DNA of 64,000 nucleotides, from contig ML664176.1 in assembly GCA_007570785.1 (NCBI GenBank), positions 2,377,836 through 2,441,835 of the forward strand. The letters run 5' to 3'. The translations under genes were made by a program, and so were the position numbers. Origin of the DNA: Antilocapra americana (taxonomy: Eukaryota; Chordata; Mammalia; Artiodactyla; Antilocapridae). Below are positions 42,289 to 54,369 of the stretch, one piece after another (position 1 is the first letter of the stretch; each line of letters starts with the position of its first letter). Under the pieces are notes generated by a model, which worked only from the letters and a program-made list of their open reading frames with translations, was not told the DNA's origin and made no database searches.

Positions 42289-45070
42289 AAAAGAAGGAAT
42301 GAAGGAAATAGAGGGAGGGAGGGTTCTGACACCCTCTGAACCCCCGAACCCTAATTCTGTCACTAACTCTGGATGAATTGCCCTCGAGTCCCTCCCCAGG
42401 CCTAGGTTATATGTGCTGGGGAAGGACTAGATGGTTCCAGCGGGGTCATGCTGTGATTCAGACACAAGCAGGATGCAGATGCAGCCGCCTAGGCACTTTC
42501 GTGTAAATACAGGTGCTGCGTTTCCCCTGTCCACCCTGACAAATCCCACAAACAGAAAGCATCGATCGATTTGTAAAACAAACCATGTGCTTTATGGAAG
42601 AGGCACTGCTAGCAGAGACTTCCATAATATTATAAGCAGATGTGAGCCGTTTATTAAATTTACAAACAGCAAAGTCCCATAATGACGGACCTCCCCAGGA
42701 CAGCCAGCTATTCTTTGGCAGAATTCCAGCAGGAAATTTTCTGGTGTCGACTGTTCTCCTTTCCTCTTGGAACCACAATGTCTCCGACAATGTTTGAATT
42801 ATTTAAATATGCCCCAAATCTGCAGCTCATTGTCTTATCATTTCAAAGGACTGTGCTTCTATAAATCAAATCAAATGTCTGAGATTCAAACCAAAAAAGC
42901 AAGGGGAAAAATGAGGCACAGATATTCCTGGCTATCCAAGAAAAGCATACAGCAGAAAGGAAATGACATTGCATATTAAAAGCAAGTATCCTTTTGAAAG
43001 GTTTATGTGAACACAAGATGATAAAGCACAGTCAGTTGTTTCCACAGATTAAGATGTGTGCGTGTGGCTGTGTGTGTAGGTTCCATAATTAACCTGGTTA
43101 AAAATGACACAACTTGCTCATAAGAGCAACGAAGTAAATGTATTAGAATATGTGGCGAGTAGAGGAGTTGCCTAAAGCAATTTTTCCCTTTATTATGGAA
43201 GGGAGCAGCAAGCTTTGCTAAACACCTTGACACCATCTATGCTGATGGATGCCAGACCATCCCTGTGTGATCAGTTTCCTCCTGGTTTTCATTTGGAAGA
43301 GGAAGCAGCTTGAAAACCAGGTCTTTTTTTTTTTCCTTCTGGCTTTAGAAACACAAGGAGACCGGCCAACTTTTAAATATTCTGTCGGTCTTAGTTGTGT
43401 TACGTAGGACCCAGTTACTCCACTCTAGCTATTGCCAGGAATTAGACATACACAAGGAAAGAGATGAGCAGGAACAAATCATTCCTGGGTGTTTTACCCA
43501 TGGAGAGCTTTTCGTCTGTTCTTGGCTTCGCTGGTGGAGATTTGGAGCCTGGGAGAAACACAGTGAGTTTCAGCACTTGTGGAGGCAGAGAACAGGGCTT
43601 CTCTCCTACCCTGCTGTGGCTCCTGTGGACTCCAGTTCATTTCAGCCCAGCTTACACAGGGGACATGGTGGGTACATGGGATGAGACGGGAAAGCCAGAC
43701 ACATAATTACAGCCCCTAGAAAGCAGGCTCTGAGACTTAGATTTGTGTGCAGGAGGTCAACTAGAAAATGCTCTTATTAACCACACCTGTGAGGGAGTGA
43801 AGACAGCAGGATAAAGGAAGAGGCTGGTCACAGAAAGACTCGGGGATCTCCAGGGATGCTCTGCTCTGTGGCAGCTCTTCAGAGTTGTCTGCCGCTGGCC
43901 ACTATTATTGGTCCTCCCACATCAACCATCTAGTTGTTGGATACTGGCTATCTTTGCCCTGCACACCACTCACACACACTTCCCTCATACCAGGAGGGGT
44001 GGAGAGGGACTCAGATAGGAGCTGTTGGCCAGCAACACTTCCAGCAACAGAGGGAAGAGGTTCCTCAGTGGATGCACCAGGGCAACCACCACAAAATAAA
44101 AGATGTATCTCAGCCATTAAGGAGCTTACACTCTTATTGAGGGACCATGTACATTAGCCACAGTACAAGGCAATAGATTATTAAGTGTTAAGTGAATGGC
44201 ACTGACTGTCTGTTTTACAGATGTGTGGAGAAATGACAGAAAGCTGGAGGTGGAATTATGGATTATTGGACTCAATCAGCTCCATTTCCAAGTGAGTATA
44301 CTCTGGCGTGAAAAATGGGGGGACACATCCAAGCTTACATATCTACCGAGGAGCTGCCTAGGTTTCCTGATTCCCATTTCAGTCCTCATTCTCCTCCTCA
44401 GTAAACTTCCCACTCCCTGCCTATAGAAGCGGTTACTTGTGACAGGACTGATCTTATACAATTGTGACTAGATCCAGGTAAGGCAGAAAGCAGAACCCTC
44501 AAACTAGGTCCTCACCAGAAGAATTAAAGTCAAACAAATATCTCTGGTTTTAATCTAAACAACTTTCAGTCAAGAAATGGGACTAGAAATGACTGCCCTC
44601 AGCTTACAAGTAATTTCACATTTTATCACTTGCCAGCCTGTTTGTGGTCATGTGGGAGGCCGCCATCTCTCCTGAAGGAATGACTCACCCCAGCTATGTT
44701 CATTTTGTGGAAATGAGAAATGGTTTTTGAATCAGTTCCCAAAAAACACCAAAGAACATACAAGTAGAAAACCAGAGTCAAGACCAGACCACACTGGTGA
44801 TATCTAGCCTCTGTTGAGGTTATTTGGTAAACCATAACTGTACTCCGTAATAGTGCTTACTATCTTCCAAATGACAGCATGGCTTGCTAAGGGTTTCCTT
44901 TTCTTCTAGAACTTTCCAGTTCATTTTTTTTCCCATCCATGTACGGTACTTCTACAAATATGTAAGGTGCATTGAGGGGGTAACAGAAAGGGCAACTTAG
45001 ATGACATAGGACCAAGTCAGTATTAAAGATCTGAGTCCTTGGATAAATAACTACCTGTTCATACCTGAAG
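42289..45070. other. Long repeat-poor stretch
   Basis: About 2.8 kb with no confident SINE or LINE. It includes AT-rich blocks with homeodomain-like cores such as 'tttattaaatttacaaac' and 'ccataattaacctggttaaa'. Small frames here lack domains or splice context. Confidence 0.45.
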
Positions 45071-45071
45071 T

Positions 45072-45265
45072 CACTCATTCAACAGGTATTTGTCAGCACT
45101 TACTCTGTCCTAAGTGCCCTTGTAAGAACTGAGAGCTTGGAGATGAGTAAGATATGGCCCCTCAGGAACAAAGCCATCAGGAAGCTTGATCTGGTAGACA
45201 AGACAAAGATTTGAATGTGAATCAAGTATAGTGCTACAAGCAAAACCAGAGCGGAGATGTGGATG
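45072..45265 (-). mobile_element. L2 LINE 3' end
   Basis: 'actcattcaacaggtatttg', 'ctaagtgcccttgtaagaac', 'aagcttgatctggtagacaa' are reversed L2 3' sequence. Confidence 0.7.
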
Positions 45266-45351
45266 GTGGGATGGCACTTGAGTTGTCTGTGCTACGAAGA
45301 GTCCATTTACTTTGACGTGAAAAATCATTTGGCTTGAGTCCCACCCATTGT

Positions 45352-45498
45352 TTTGTTGTTCAGTCGCTAACTTGTGTCCAGTCGCTAACTTGTGTCCAGC
45401 TCTTTGAGACATCATAGACTGCAGCATGCCAGGCTTCCCTGTCCGATACTATCTCCCAGAGTTTGCTCAAGCTCATATCCACTGAATCAGTGAAGCCC
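45352..45498 (-). mobile_element. Bov-A/BovB 3' fragment with internal duplication
   Basis: Reversed BovB 3' end. 'cagtcgctaacttgtgtc' occurs twice in perfect tandem (45361-45378, 45379-45396), then 'gagtttgctcaagctcatat'. Confidence 0.85.
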
Positions 45499-46770
45499 TC
45501 TTATTTGTTTATTCACTAAAAAACAGTTACTGGGAGATTTCCATATGCCTAGTATAGCACTAGATACTTCAAGTACATCTACTTGAGTGACTCATTAATA
45601 ATGTTCATAATAGTGAAGGGTTTTGATGTATTAAAACATCTATTTTGTTGTGCTTTGCTTTCTGAAGCATACATATGTTGAGGGAACGCAAGCATCCCAT
45701 CCATTTCATATCACATCCTACTCAGATCTACTCAAGCAGACTGGAGCTTAGCTTTTTCCTAACTCCAGGTCTCTGTATTTCTTTTTCAACATCTCTGCCC
45801 CTCACCTCTTCTGAACTGGGACACTCTCCTAGTTCTTTGCGACTGAGTCATTCTAGTGGTTCTTCTACTCTTAGCTCACTTCCCTAGAACCTGAGTTCCC
45901 TAACACACTCTTGAAATGAAAGTATTCTATCCCTTAGAGTGTTTCTTTCCAGCTCTCCACCATGGCTTTTTTCGGTTACCCTAGCCCCTTCAGTGTCTCT
46001 GCAGAGAGCATGGGCACACTCACCCACATCTCTCACACTTTGGTGTTTCTCCATTCTTAGTTGGTTCACTCTCCAGCCCAAAGCCCAACACAGAAGTAAG
46101 CTGTTTTGTGGGGATTTGGCGGGGGAGAGACTAGGGTGAGGTTGCCTCATGAACTCAGTGATGAACAAGGTCATCACCAGTCTCTGTGGAAATGGATGTC
46201 TCCAAACTTTTGCCCTGGTGGGTGCTCCTCACCTCTCTTCCAACCTCCTCTGAAGTCTCAGGCCTTCCCTCCTGGTTTCTATTGGCCCATCCACCCTGCT
46301 GCCATATACCTCACTGCCTTTCTCCCTCCAGAAAATCTCCCTTCACCAACATGTAACTGCTCACTGCTCTTTACCCTCTTCAGCTGCTTCGCAGGAGGCC
46401 CTGGAGGCTGTCGACAGCGTAAGTTCTCACTCCCACCTTGCTCATCCACAATGGACCTTGCACTATCACTGACACATTTTTATCAGCCATCGGAGGTCAA
46501 AACTTCTCCAGCACAGAAAGAATGGCAGAAGGGGTAGGGGGGCATGTGGAGTAAAAGTAGTCATTGTATGCCACACTCAACTCAATGGCAAGCAGAGTCC
46601 TGTTTGACACAGCCGCAGCTGCAGGGTACACTGTTGAGTGCTGATCAAAGGGCTCTGCTGAACTTACACAAAGAGTATGGAGAATGTATGTATCTTCCCA
46701 GTGTAGTGTAATGGATATAGTTCTTGAAGAAACACTTCAGAGACAAATAGTGTTACAATGAAGCAGGTCT
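45499..46770. other. Non-genic DNA
   Basis: C/T-rich between 45700 and 46500. A 143-codon plus-strand frame (46106-46537) has no recognisable domain and is probably compositional. Confidence 0.4.
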
Positions 46771-46772
46771 AG

Positions 46773-46962
46773 TCAGTTCAGTTCAGTCACTCAGCCGTGT
46801 CTGACTCTTTGCGACCCCATGAACTGCAGCACACCAGGCCTCCCTGTGCATCACCAAATCCTGGAGTCCACCCAAACCCATGTCCATTGAGTCAGTGATG
46901 CCATCCAACCATCTCAGCCTCTGTCGTCCCCTTCTCCTCCTGCCCCCAATCCTTCCCAGCAT
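46773..46962 (-). mobile_element. BovB 3' fragment
   Basis: 'gttcagttcagtcactcagc' to 'tcccccaatccttcccagca'-type end. The flanks caggtcta (from about 46764) and caggtcca (from 46963) suggest an 8-bp duplication. Confidence 0.85.
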
Positions 46963-47086
46963 CAGGTCCACTAGACAATGGTAAATGTGTACAGGTAAGA
47001 GATTCAGAACCCTCAGTACTTATTGTGGGTTTTTTCTCTGAATGTGATATCTGGACCCACTGCAATGTCTCTGGACCCACTGCCTT

Positions 47087-47137
47087 GTTTTTTTTTCCTT
47101 TTTTTCTCTTTTCTTTCTTTCTTTTTTTTTTTTAAAG
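47087..47137. repeat. Polypyrimidine (T-rich) tract
   Basis: T runs broken by CTTTC units over about 50 bases, ending in a T-run. Confidence 0.9.
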
Positions 47138-47182
47138 AGATCTTTACACTTTCAACTTTAAAATAGGGTAGGACACATATCA

Positions 47183-47400
47183 GGCTTCCCCAGTGGCTCA
47201 GATGGTACAGAATCCACCTGCAATGCAGGGGACCTGGGTACCATCTCTGGTTCAAAAAGACTACCTGGAGAAGGGAATGGCAACCCACTTCAGTATTCTT
47301 GCCTGGAAAACTCCATGGACAGGGGAATTTGATGGGCTACCATCTATGAATTCGCAAAGAGTCGGACATGACTGAGCTACTAACACTTTCACTTCATTTT
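47183..47400 (+). mobile_element. Bov-tA SINE with target-site duplication
   Basis: 'ggcttccccagtggctcaga' to 'actttcacttcatttt'. Flanks aggacacatatca (47170-47182) and aggacacgtatca (47401-47413), one mismatch in 13. Confidence 0.95.
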
Positions 47401-47413
47401 AGGACACGTATCA

Positions 47414-48332
47414 TGTTAATCTAACAGTTACAATATGAAAAGGCACCTAACGCACTGAACCACTGCATCATTTTCTCCTGGGATGCTTTTAAAGGAAGAA
47501 ACTTCACAAATCTGAATCTCTTGGAGCCGGGCCTAGGCATTTGAGTGAGAAGCCTATTGAGTCTAAGTTTGGACAACAGACAGCCCCTCATTTTAGAGAA
47601 ATGCCCAATGCTTGAACATCTTCCCTCTCTCTGGCCTCGAAGCCACACGTTAGTTCTCTTCTGGCTCTTATCTGCAATTCTGGAAATATTCATCTCCCTG
47701 GAGATTTCCTCTCCAGAGAGGATTGTTTTCATCTTTCTAGCATTCTATAAAGGGAATAATTCTATAATTAATTTCATATTGAGTTAGAATATTCTTTCTA
47801 TAGATATGTTGGGCTGTCTAGTGCATATGGGAGACATTCCCGGTAGATTATATTTATAATGTTATATAACTGCAGAACCCCCCCCCCAAGTGATAAGATC
47901 TGTTCCTCCCAAATGGATCTAGACTTTTTAAACCTTAAAAACAAAGATTTTGAAGCTACAAGTTTTTTAATTTTCACTTGAATGGAACTGAGACAGATTT
48001 GGAAACTTCTTAGTGCTAATACTTGGGATGATGTATTTCTGTGAACTTGGTTGTAAATTTTCCAGTTCACAATGAATTCTAAGATTTTGTGAATCCGTTC
48101 AGGTAAAGAAGTTGCTTGTCATCACATAGTACTGCTAGAATACTCCCATTCCATAGCCCTTAACGAATCACTGATACAGGCAACAGTCACCAAAGATGAA
48201 ACACCTTGATAAAAGGCTCGTGGGAAATTTACAAAAACACCAGGATGGCACCTAATGAACCCACTGGTCAATCTCAGTTTCACTGAAATTTGGACAGCTT
48301 ACTGTCATGTGTCCCCTTGTGTGCTGTGGTAT
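47414..48332. other. Non-genic DNA
   Basis: AT-rich. A C-run lies at about 47879-47887. No exon or family repeat recognised. Confidence 0.4.
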
Positions 48333-48344
48333 GAGACATGCAGT

Positions 48345-48527
48345 GTGTGTGTTTAGTCACTCAGTCACGTCTGACTCTTTGCAAACCTGTGGACTGTAGC
48401 CCGCCAGGCGCCTCTATTCTTGGGGTTTCCCAGGCAAGAATACTAGGGTAGATTGCCATTTCCTCCTCCAGGAGATCTTCGCAACCCAGGGAATGAACCC
48501 GAATCTCCTGCGTCTCCTGCATCGCAG
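48345..48527 (-). mobile_element. Bov-tA SINE, truncated, with target-site duplication
   Basis: 'gtgtgtgtttagtcactcag' to the reversed box near 'cgtctcctgcatcgcag'. Perfect 12-bp duplication gagacatgcagt at 48333-48344 and 48528-48539. Confidence 0.93.
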
Positions 48528-48826
48528 GAGACATGCAGTACCAGCTATGAAATCTGTTTTCCCCAAATTTCAACCAGAACCTAATTAAGTTGAGAGAAAC
48601 AGCTTCCAGTTTACAAGGAATAGGGAGATAGAGGACAAAGTAAACAACATCCCAAAGGAGAACAGGTAGATCCAGAGTGTGAAACATTCTACAGGATGGT
48701 AAGCAGTTTTCTTCAAGTCAGTGCCACCAGAACAATAAGGATGGGTTTCTTTAGATGTCAAGATGAAAGGAGGCATAACAAGCACAAAGAATAAATCTAG
48801 TGTTTGTCATCTTAACAATTAGGTGG

Positions 48827-49000
48827 GACTTCCCTGGTGGTCCAGTGGGTAAGACTCCTCGCTCCCCATGCAGGGGGTGCAGTCTGATCCCTGGTCAGGG
48901 AACTAGATCCCACACACCACAACCAAGAGACCCTGTGTGCCACAGCAGAGATCATGAGTGCTGCAACTAAGACCCAGCACAGGCAAATAGATAAAACATT
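48827..49000 (+). mobile_element. CHR-type SINE
   Basis: 'gggacttccctggtggtcca', 'ctgatccctggtcagggaac', 'aaatagataaaa' tail. Confidence 0.92.
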
Positions 49001-49014
49001 ATTTATTGGTTGAT

Positions 49015-49200
49015 TCTAAACTTGTAATTTTGTTGGAGTATAGCAGTCAACAATGTTACGGCAGTTTCAGGTGAACAGTGAGGGACTCAGCCATACATAC
49101 ACATGTAACCATTCTCCCCCGAACTCCCCTCCCATCCAGGCTGCCACATAACATTGAGCAGTGTCCCATGTGCCATACACTAGGTCCTGTTAATTAAACA
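49015..49200 (-). mobile_element. L1 3'-end fragment
   Basis: 'ttgttggagtatagcagtca' and 'gtttcaggtgaacagtgagg', then 'catacactaggtcctgttaa': reversed artiodactyl L1 3' UTR. Confidence 0.78.
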
Positions 49201-49723
49201 AATATTTAAAAACAATAAAGACAACTGGGGAGACTGAGTATAGGTCAGGCTCTAAATGACACCAAAGAATTAATTTTATTATGTGGGATAATAACATTGT
49301 ACTTATACAAGAAAATGCTCATAGGATTTAGAGAGTAGAAGGTACTTAGGGAGTAGAGATGAAATGACACAATGTATGAGATTTGCTATAAAATATACAC
49401 ATACACGTGAAAAATAGACTAGGCAAGTGGTAATACCTTGAGATGGTTGAAATTAGGTCTGGTAGTACATGGGGTTCATTACGTTATGCTCTCTGCATTC
49501 GGTAGATGTTGTAAGATTTTCATAATACCATGTTTAAAAAAAGTCTACCTACACATAATAACAAAGAAAGCAAGTCACAGAATAGTATACTACAATTCGT
49601 GGGAAAAAGGGAAAATATGTCTATGTTTGTATATCCTGAAAGGATACCCAAGTAACTGGTAAAATGATTGCCTCTGAAGAGAGGAACTAGGTGACTGGGA
49701 GACAAGGATGGAAGGAAGGCTAT
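49201..49723. other. AT-rich non-genic DNA
   Basis: Nothing recognised. Confidence 0.4.
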
Positions 49724-49733
49724 TCAAATAATA

Positions 49734-49900
49734 AAAAATATTTATTAATTAATTTATTTGGCTGTGCTGGGTCCTAGTTGTGGCATGTAAGATTTTTAGT
49801 TTTGGCATGTGGGATCTAGTTCCCTGACAGGCATCAAACTCAGGTCCTCTGCATTGGGAGCTCGAAGTAATTTTAGCCACTTGACAGCCAGGGAAGGTCC
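49734..49900 (-). mobile_element. CHR-type SINE with target-site duplication
   Basis: 'ggctgtgctgggtcctagtt' to 'ttgacagccagggaaggtc'. Perfect 10-bp duplication tcaaataata at 49724-49733 and 49901-49910. Confidence 0.92.
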
Positions 49901-49921
49901 TCAAATAATATTTAAAAGAGA

Positions 49922-50140
49922 AGATCCTAGGTGACACAGTGGTAAAGAATCTGCTCCCTAATGCAGGAGACACAAGAGACACGGGTTTGATGCCTGGGTC
50001 AGGAAGATCCCCTGGAGGAGGAAATGGCAACCCACTCCAGTATTCTTGCCTGGAAAATTCCTTGGGCAGGGGAGCCTGGAGGGCTATAGTACATGGTGTT
50101 GCAAAGAGTTGGACATGACTGAGCACAGTGTACAGCACAG
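49922..50140 (+). mobile_element. Bov-tA SINE
   Basis: 'ggtgacacagtggtaaagaa', 'ccagtattcttgcctggaaa', 'gttggacatgactgagcaca'. Confidence 0.93.
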
Positions 50141-50309
50141 CATATGCAGATGTTGCAAAAGGAGAGAAATCAGTTTTTATAGACTTGGCCCTCATTAGTT
50201 TAGTTTTATTCCTCTCAGTGCCCTAGTCATTTATTGGTTGTAAATTGGGTATCTGTGGGCCACATTCAGCTGAAGGAGTTAATTTATCTAAATAATGGTA
50301 GAGAAATTT

Positions 50310-50400
50310 ATTTAATAAACATATATTCAGTGCCTGCTGCTATTGGCACTGGGGCTCAGGAGATAAAAAGATGAGTCAGACACTTGTCATCATCAAATTG
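50310..50400 (-). mobile_element. L2 LINE 3' fragment
   Basis: 'aataaacatatattcagtgc' and 'attggcactggggctcagga' are reversed L2. Confidence 0.6.
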
Positions 50401-50621
50401 ATAGTGTTTGACATAATTTCACTAATGCTTTATTTTTAATTTTAGGCATAAAGGAAGGAACCTCAGAATAACCGTTATTTAATTTTGACTGTCTTTATGG
50501 TTAATTAAGAATTCTATTTAGCTGTGCCAAGTGATATGGATAATGAAGAAAGAGATATATCAGTATGATTGAAGCTCAGTGAATGCAGAAAGTTTCTGTG
50601 TTGGAAACTGTACTCAACTAC

Positions 50622-50810
50622 TTTCCCTTGTGGCTCAGCTGGTAAAGAATCTGCCTGCAATGTGGGAGACCTGGGTTTGATTCTTGGGTTGGGAAGATCC
50701 TCTGGAGAAGGGAAAGGCTATCCACTCTAGTATTCTGGCCCGAAGAATTCCATGAACTCTATAGTCCATGGGGTTGCAAAGAATCGGACACAACTGAGTG
50801 ACTTTCACTT
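50622..50810 (+). mobile_element. Bov-tA SINE
   Basis: 'cttgtggctcagctggtaaa', 'gggaagatcctctggagaag', 'ggacacaactgagtgacttt'. The A unit is slightly shortened. Confidence 0.92.
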
Positions 50811-51698
50811 ACTCACTGTAGCAATAAGGATTATTAATAAAAGTTAGAATGGCATGGAGAGGAATTAGAGAGACAAATGATATTAAAGTACTATTTCATC
50901 CCACTGATTATTGTAAAGAGCCCTATATTTCCATGATGGCCTTGTGGTTCTGACCCACATATTAATACATTAAAAAAATTAAAATCTTTTAATTTCACAG
51001 GAGACCAAAATGATGTTTTTGCATATATTCTGATATGAAGGAAGATGAAATGCTATCCCTTTGTTTCTGTTTTACCTTTGGGCAGAAAAAATTAAGCTAA
51101 TTGAGTTGATGCTTGAGTTTTTTAGAAAATTTTAATATTATTCATATTGCACTTGGGAAATACTTAAAGAATAATGTGAAGAGCTGATGCATCACAAATC
51201 ATCGGAATGGATATTTCTCTTTTCAGCTCCCTTCCAACTCACTAACCTAACCCTGCACATGTTTGTGTATAATGCCAGCTTTACAGTCTTTGCAAAGGTG
51301 GTTCTAATGCTGAAAATTCTGAGTTTATATAATGCTGAAAGTTCGATAAAACTCAATGGAATACCTTTTGAGACAAAATGAGAACAATTAAATCTTCTTA
51401 ACCCGAGGAAGCTTCAGAGGTGGATCTGGTTGGCAGGAAGTAAAAGTATATTCAAGACGATGAGACAGATGACCTATGGGCAAGTTCATTGGAGCTCCTG
51501 CATGGCAGTTGATCACTAAGATTTGAATGAACACGTAATGATGCCAAGCTGATATCCTAAGCTGTCTGTTTGGAGCTGCTCTGGACAACGGAACATTGGG
51601 TTACAAGGAATCCAGCTAAGCCTCTGTGCCTAGCTGTAGGAAAAACCATCTTTTTTTGGGTGCATTCTAAACCTTAGCTTGTCACTCTGAACAAAGGT
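50811..51698. other. AT-rich non-genic DNA
   Basis: No family repeat or exon recognised. Confidence 0.4.
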
Positions 51699-51911
51699 GA
51701 AAGTCACTGAATGAAAGTGAAAGTCGCTCAGTCAGCCATGTCTGACTCTTTGTGACCCCGTGGACTATACAGTCCATGGAATTCTTCAGGCCAGAATATT
51801 GGAGGGGGTAGCCTCTCCATTCTCCAGGGGATTTTCCCAACCCAGGGATCGAACCCAGGTCTCCCACATTGCAGGTAGATTCTTTACCAGCTGAGCCACA
51901 AGGGAAGCCCA
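51699..51911 (-). mobile_element. Bov-tA SINE
   Basis: Full reverse copy from 'gaaagtgaaagtcgctcagt' to 'gagccacaagggaagccc'. Confidence 0.93.
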
Positions 51912-51960
51912 AGTATACTGGAGTAGGTAGTCTACCCTTGAGCCACCAAGGAAGCGCCCC
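51912..51960 (-). mobile_element. Second partial Bov-tA, internally deleted
   Basis: 'tatactggagtaggtagtct' is followed directly by 'gagccaccaaggaagcgccc', so the middle is lost. It sits head-to-tail with the full copy just before it. Confidence 0.7.
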
Positions 51961-52432
51961 AGAAAGGCAAGGACTGTATTTTGTTCAGTTGGATTCTGCG
52001 CAGCTGGGAGGGAGAGGGTTTTGCTCATGAAGAGTCTTGGCACTAATCCAATAAATATTTGTTAAATCAATTTAAAGAAATAGGCAAGTAACAATTGTGT
52101 TGGATATATTTATTTTGTCTTTGATGTGGACCCAAAGCCATTACTTACCTCTCTGAAGAAACATTAAAAATATCTAATTTCTACCTACATTTACTCTATT
52201 TCAGTTCATCACTTTCAATTTTGTAATAAAAAACAACGAATGACTTAGCCATGATTTAATCATCTTATTTGTTTAGAACAAGTCTATTCCATTTCAGGTT
52301 GATTTAGAATAATATTCCCTACATGAATATAAATACATTGTTTTAAAATTAAAGTTGGTTTGATGCCTAAACAAAATTTCTCAAAAAAATTTTGTGGCAC
52401 CTATAAGTCAATCCATCTCCAGAGCCAAAGAA
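51961..52432. other. AT-rich non-genic DNA
   Basis: Nothing recognised. Confidence 0.4.
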
Positions 52433-52441
52433 ACCATTCTT

Positions 52442-52731
52442 TTTTAAAAAATTTTATTTATTTTTGGTTGCACTGGGTCTTTGTTGCTGCACTTGGACTT
52501 TCTCTAGATGTAGTGAGCAGGGGATACTCTCTAGTTGCAGTGGGTGGGATTCTCATTGCAGTGGCTTCTGTTGTTGCAGAACATGGGTTCTAGGCGTGCT
52601 TGGGCTTCAGTAGTTGTGGCACTTGGGCTTAGTTGCTCAGCAGCATGTAGGATCTTCCTAGACCAGGGATCAAACTTGTGCCCCTTGCATTGGCAGTCAG
52701 ATTCCTAACCACTGGACCACCAGAGAAGTAC
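52442..52731 (-). mobile_element. CHR-type SINE, long form, with target-site duplication
   Basis: 'ggttgcactgggtctttgtt' to 'ctggaccaccagagaagtac'. Flanks accattctt (52433-52441) and gccattctt (52734-52742). Confidence 0.9.
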
Positions 52732-52742
52732 CAGCCATTCTT

Positions 52743-53902
52743 ATTCAATTAACTATGATCACAGATTTAAAAATATATACATATATATTTTTAGTTTAAA
52801 AGTCTTTCTACAATACCTTGGTATTAGAGAACACTTCATGAAAATATGTTTGTACATATAGCATTTTAAAAAATTCCAAATGACCAGAAAGACTTTAAAA
52901 GTAGATATTTAATAGCAAAGGAGTTTTGATACTCCACACTAAAAATATTTTAAAATGTTTTTAGCCACAGTATAATAACCCCCAACAAGTCTTCTCAACT
53001 CAGTTATCAAGCAACCAAAAGGGAAAAATTTTGTCTCACATAATGCTGATACTAACCATGTGATTTGGATTAAAGATAAATCCAATTTAACATCATAGTT
53101 ACTGGAATTCTTCTAGATAGCATGTTCTTCAGAGATACTTAAAGAACCTTCAGTGGTGTGTTTTATATCCCATAGCGGGGCAAAAATCTCAAGCATTTCT
53201 GTGTTGGGTACAATAATAACAATTGTTTCCTGAATCCATGTGAATGATTTACTTTTCTTAAAAAAGACATTTAAAATCTGCATCCTCCACTCCACACTGA
53301 ATGCCAGGAATAAGGTGAGGCTCTATCCATGGAGATAGCTACAAAGCTAAAATATATTAACTCTTGCAAAATGTCAAAAATCTGCCCTTCAAATAAAATG
53401 AAAGTAACTTATCAATTATACGCTATACTGAAACTCAGAGAATATTCTCTCTATAATTATTAGGTAGTAATCTCTCCTAGATCTTAAAATTAGAGAGCAG
53501 ATGGAGAGATTTCTATAAACCTAAAAATGTCAAATGATAAATAGAAGCTCAAGCATCCCATTTCCATCTCTGGTTCTGAGTAACAGGCAATTTTCAGAAA
53601 ACGTGGTTCCCCTGTCCATCCTGTTCATTGGAGTGGGTAAGGCAATTTTGAAAATATTGTGAACTGTTGGTGCATTGTATTGAGGAAGTCCCAGAAAATG
53701 TAGCACAAAATATAAACAAAAGTAGAACAAAATATTTGGTGGAATTTCTTTTTGCTTTTCAACATGGACACAATTGGGTTTGCTCAGGTATATGTGCAGA
53801 CAGGAAGTTAAGAGGTTATGGCTAACAGGGCAATGGGTGAATAGATCAATTTCTTAGAATTTCTGTAGCACCAAGCAAGTCTGGTTTGGTTTTTATAGCT
53901 CT
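52743..53902. other. AT-rich non-genic DNA
   Basis: No family repeat or exon recognised over about 1.15 kb. Confidence 0.42.
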
Positions 53903-54369
53903 CAGCTCAGTTCGGTCACTCAGTCGTGTCCGACTCTTTGTGACCCCATGGACTGCAGCACACCAGGTTTCCCTGTCCATCACCAACTCCCTCCCAGAGC
54001 TTGCTCAAATTCATATCCATTGAGTTGGTGATGCCATCTGACCATCTCATCCTCTGTCGTCCTCTTCTCCTCCTGCCTTCAATCTTTGCCAGCATCAGGG
54101 TCTTTTCCAATGAGTCAGTTCTTTCTCTGAAAGTTTTTTTCAGGTGGCCAAAGAATTGAAGCTTCAGCTTTGGCAACAGTCCTTCTGATGAATATTCAGG
54201 GTTGATTTCCTTTATGATGGACTGGTTTTATCTCCTTGCTGTCCAAGGGACTCTCAATAGTCTTCTCCAACACCACAGTTCAGAAGCACCAATTCTTCGG
54301 TGTACAGCTTTCTTTATGGTCCAACTCTCACATCCATCCATAACTACTGGAAAAACCATAGCTTTGACT
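53903..54369 (-). mobile_element. BovB 3' end, minus copy of a head-to-head pair
   Basis: Reversed BovB from 'gctcagttcggtcactcagt' to 'ggaaaaaccatagctttgac', about 465 bp ending abruptly where a plus-strand BovB begins. Confidence 0.9.

Noticed and set aside
46106..46537. 143-codon plus-strand ORF
   Set aside because: C/T-rich composition explains it. No domain, no splice context and no CpG island.
47879..47888. C-run as a possible sequencing artefact or frameshift site
   Set aside because: No coding sequence nearby, so it has no consequence. Homopolymers of this length are common.
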